Shown one piece after another: positions 6,026 through 6,493 of a stretch of DNA of 6,493 nucleotides; positions within the stretch are counted from its first letter, which is position 1; every line of letters begins with the position of its first letter. The notes under the pieces were generated by a model. The model was given only the letters and a program-made list of their open reading frames with translations. It was not told where the DNA came from and searched no databases. Location: positions 1 through 6,493 of the forward strand of contig JAITAI010000061.1 of the NCBI GenBank assembly GCA_031284195.1, given 5' to 3'. The translations under genes were made by a program, and so were the position numbers. This DNA comes from Treponema sp. GTDB lineage: Bacteria; Spirochaetota; Spirochaetia; Treponematales; Breznakiellaceae.

Positions 6026-6328
6026 GGAGTTTGTTTTAAAACGTGGTTAATGGGGAAACTTTGTTTCCGGTGAAACCACTGACTCTCAAAAAAGGGGTCT
6101 CCCATCCGCTTTTTCCCTTAGGGAATTACCGGGGCTCTGTTTTTGCGAAAGAAGTACGGAGTGAAGGGCATAGGCGTTTACTTAAGCAATTTAACCACGA
6201 ACTTCACGAACTTGTGGTTCCTATCTTCCCTTTCTAACCACAAGTTCGTGTTGGTTCGTGTTTTATTATTAATACAGTAAACGCACATGCCCTCTTTTCC
6301 CATGTCCGGACGTTGAAGGAGGCATACC
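6026..6328. other. 303-bp gap after mlaD
   Basis: This gap contains AAGGAG immediately after the mlaD stop (6026-6031) without a start codon at normal distance, and the two-part hairpin at 6196-6260. A 64-codon GTG frame (6043-6237) runs into that repeat and ends with repeat-derived residues (FNHELHELV), so it is not accepted as a gene. Confidence 0.55.
6196..6270 (+). terminator. Two-part palindromic repeat with T-rich tail, probable terminator
   Basis: CACGAACTTGTGGTT (6205-6219) pairs perfectly with AACCACAAGTTCGTG (6236-6250) over a 16-base loop. A second stem, CACGAAC (6196-6202) with GTTCGTG (6254-6260), extends it past a small internal loop. TTTTATTATT (6261-6270) follows, as expected for an intrinsic terminator of the mlaF-mlaD transcript. 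The left arm is also a direct repeat (CACGAACTT twice), the same design as at 4155-4224, so this is both a repeat-family member and a likely terminator. Confidence 0.65.
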
Positions 6329-6472
6329 GTGGGATCTAACGGCATATTTGACGCTTTTGACAGGGAAGCCCCCGCAAAGGTAATCAAGAACATAGAACCC
6401 GGCGCGCCTTTGCATGGGCACGAGCGTATCTTATGCAAAAATTGCACTGAGTTTTTACCAAAAACCCAGTGA
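6329..6472 (+). CDS. Possible 47-residue protein with HxH and CxxC
   Basis: A GTG start at 6329 has a strong AAGGAGG (6316-6322) six bases upstream and opens a 47-codon frame ending at TGA 6470-6472. The product is MGSNGIFDAFDREAPAKVIK followed by a half containing H29-x-H31 and C36-x2-C39, which could bind a metal such as zinc. I do not recognise the family. It has no signal peptide or membrane helix. It may be a genuine small protein or the 5' part of a gene broken just before the window end. The ribosome site is the main support. Confidence 0.42.
   Translation: MGSNGIFDAFDREAPAKVIKNIEPGAPLHGHERILCKNCTEFLPKTQ
6446..6470 (+). other. Hairpin at the 3' end of the small frame
   Basis: ACTG plus GTTTTT (6446-6456) pairs with AAAAAC plus CAGT (6460-6470) with one A-C mismatch and a three-base loop. 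It covers the last codons and reaches the first base of the stop. It could be a terminator or mRNA end signal, though the following bases are not a clear T run. Confidence 0.4.
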
Positions 6473-6493
6473 GATTTTGTCAAAAAACCGGTG

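Noticed and set aside
6043..6237. A 64-codon frame after mlaD, as a possible auxiliary lipoprotein
   Set aside because: It has no lipobox, the AAGGAG is too far from its GTG, and its end is encoded by the palindromic repeat.
6178..6483. A 101-codon minus-strand frame
   Set aside because: It starts at TTG without a ribosome site and is partly translated from the palindromic repeat.

Overview
The window reads as a piece of a spirochaete chromosome, most likely a Treponema-type organism. This rests on the MlaE/MlaF/MlaD set, the pairing of a PerR-like regulator with a rubredoxin-first rubrerythrin (an anaerobe's peroxide defence), mid-range GC and frequent CGG arginine codons. The genus call is an impression from sequence character, not a database result. 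No phage, CRISPR, tRNA, rRNA or insertion-sequence transposase was seen.

Layout. (1) Positions 1-1277, minus strand: a DUF1015-family protein whose last residues lie beyond the left edge. (2) Positions 1278-1475: a divergent intergenic region with a sigma-70-like promoter and a 25-bp near-perfect palindrome just before the next gene. (3) Positions 1476-2532, plus strand: a Fur-superfamily regulator with the complete PerR metal-ligand set, then a reverse rubrerythrin 31 bp downstream; together they look like a peroxide-stress operon repressed by its own first gene. A GC-rich hairpin follows. (4) Positions 2565-3078: a gap with no intact gene, holding a possible decayed reading frame and a promoter candidate. 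(5) Positions 3079-3855: mlaE. (6) Positions 3856-4274: an unusual 419-bp gap inside the transporter locus, holding a tandem duplication, a 12-bp hairpin and a long imperfect inverted repeat. (7) Positions 4275-6025: mlaF and mlaD, overlapping by four bases. (8) Positions 6026-6493: a long two-part hairpin followed by a T-rich run, then a possible 47-residue protein with a HxH...CxxC pattern.

How the parts work together. In the inferred peroxide module, PerR holds the operon off until peroxide oxidises its metal site, which releases synthesis of the diiron/rubredoxin peroxidase. The second module is an MCE-type lipid ABC transporter of the inner membrane: MlaE is the permease, MlaF the ATPase and MlaD the membrane-anchored lipid-binding subunit. 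MlaF deviates from consensus in two catalytic motifs, and the locus is interrupted between mlaE and mlaF. The 4155-4224 and 6196-6260 inverted repeats have the same internal design and look like members of one interspersed palindromic repeat family placed around the transporter genes.

No wholly new multi-gene system is evident. The most notable points are the operator-promoter arrangement and enlarged dimerisation domain of PerR, the variant MlaF motifs, and the repeats and possible gene remnant around the mla genes.
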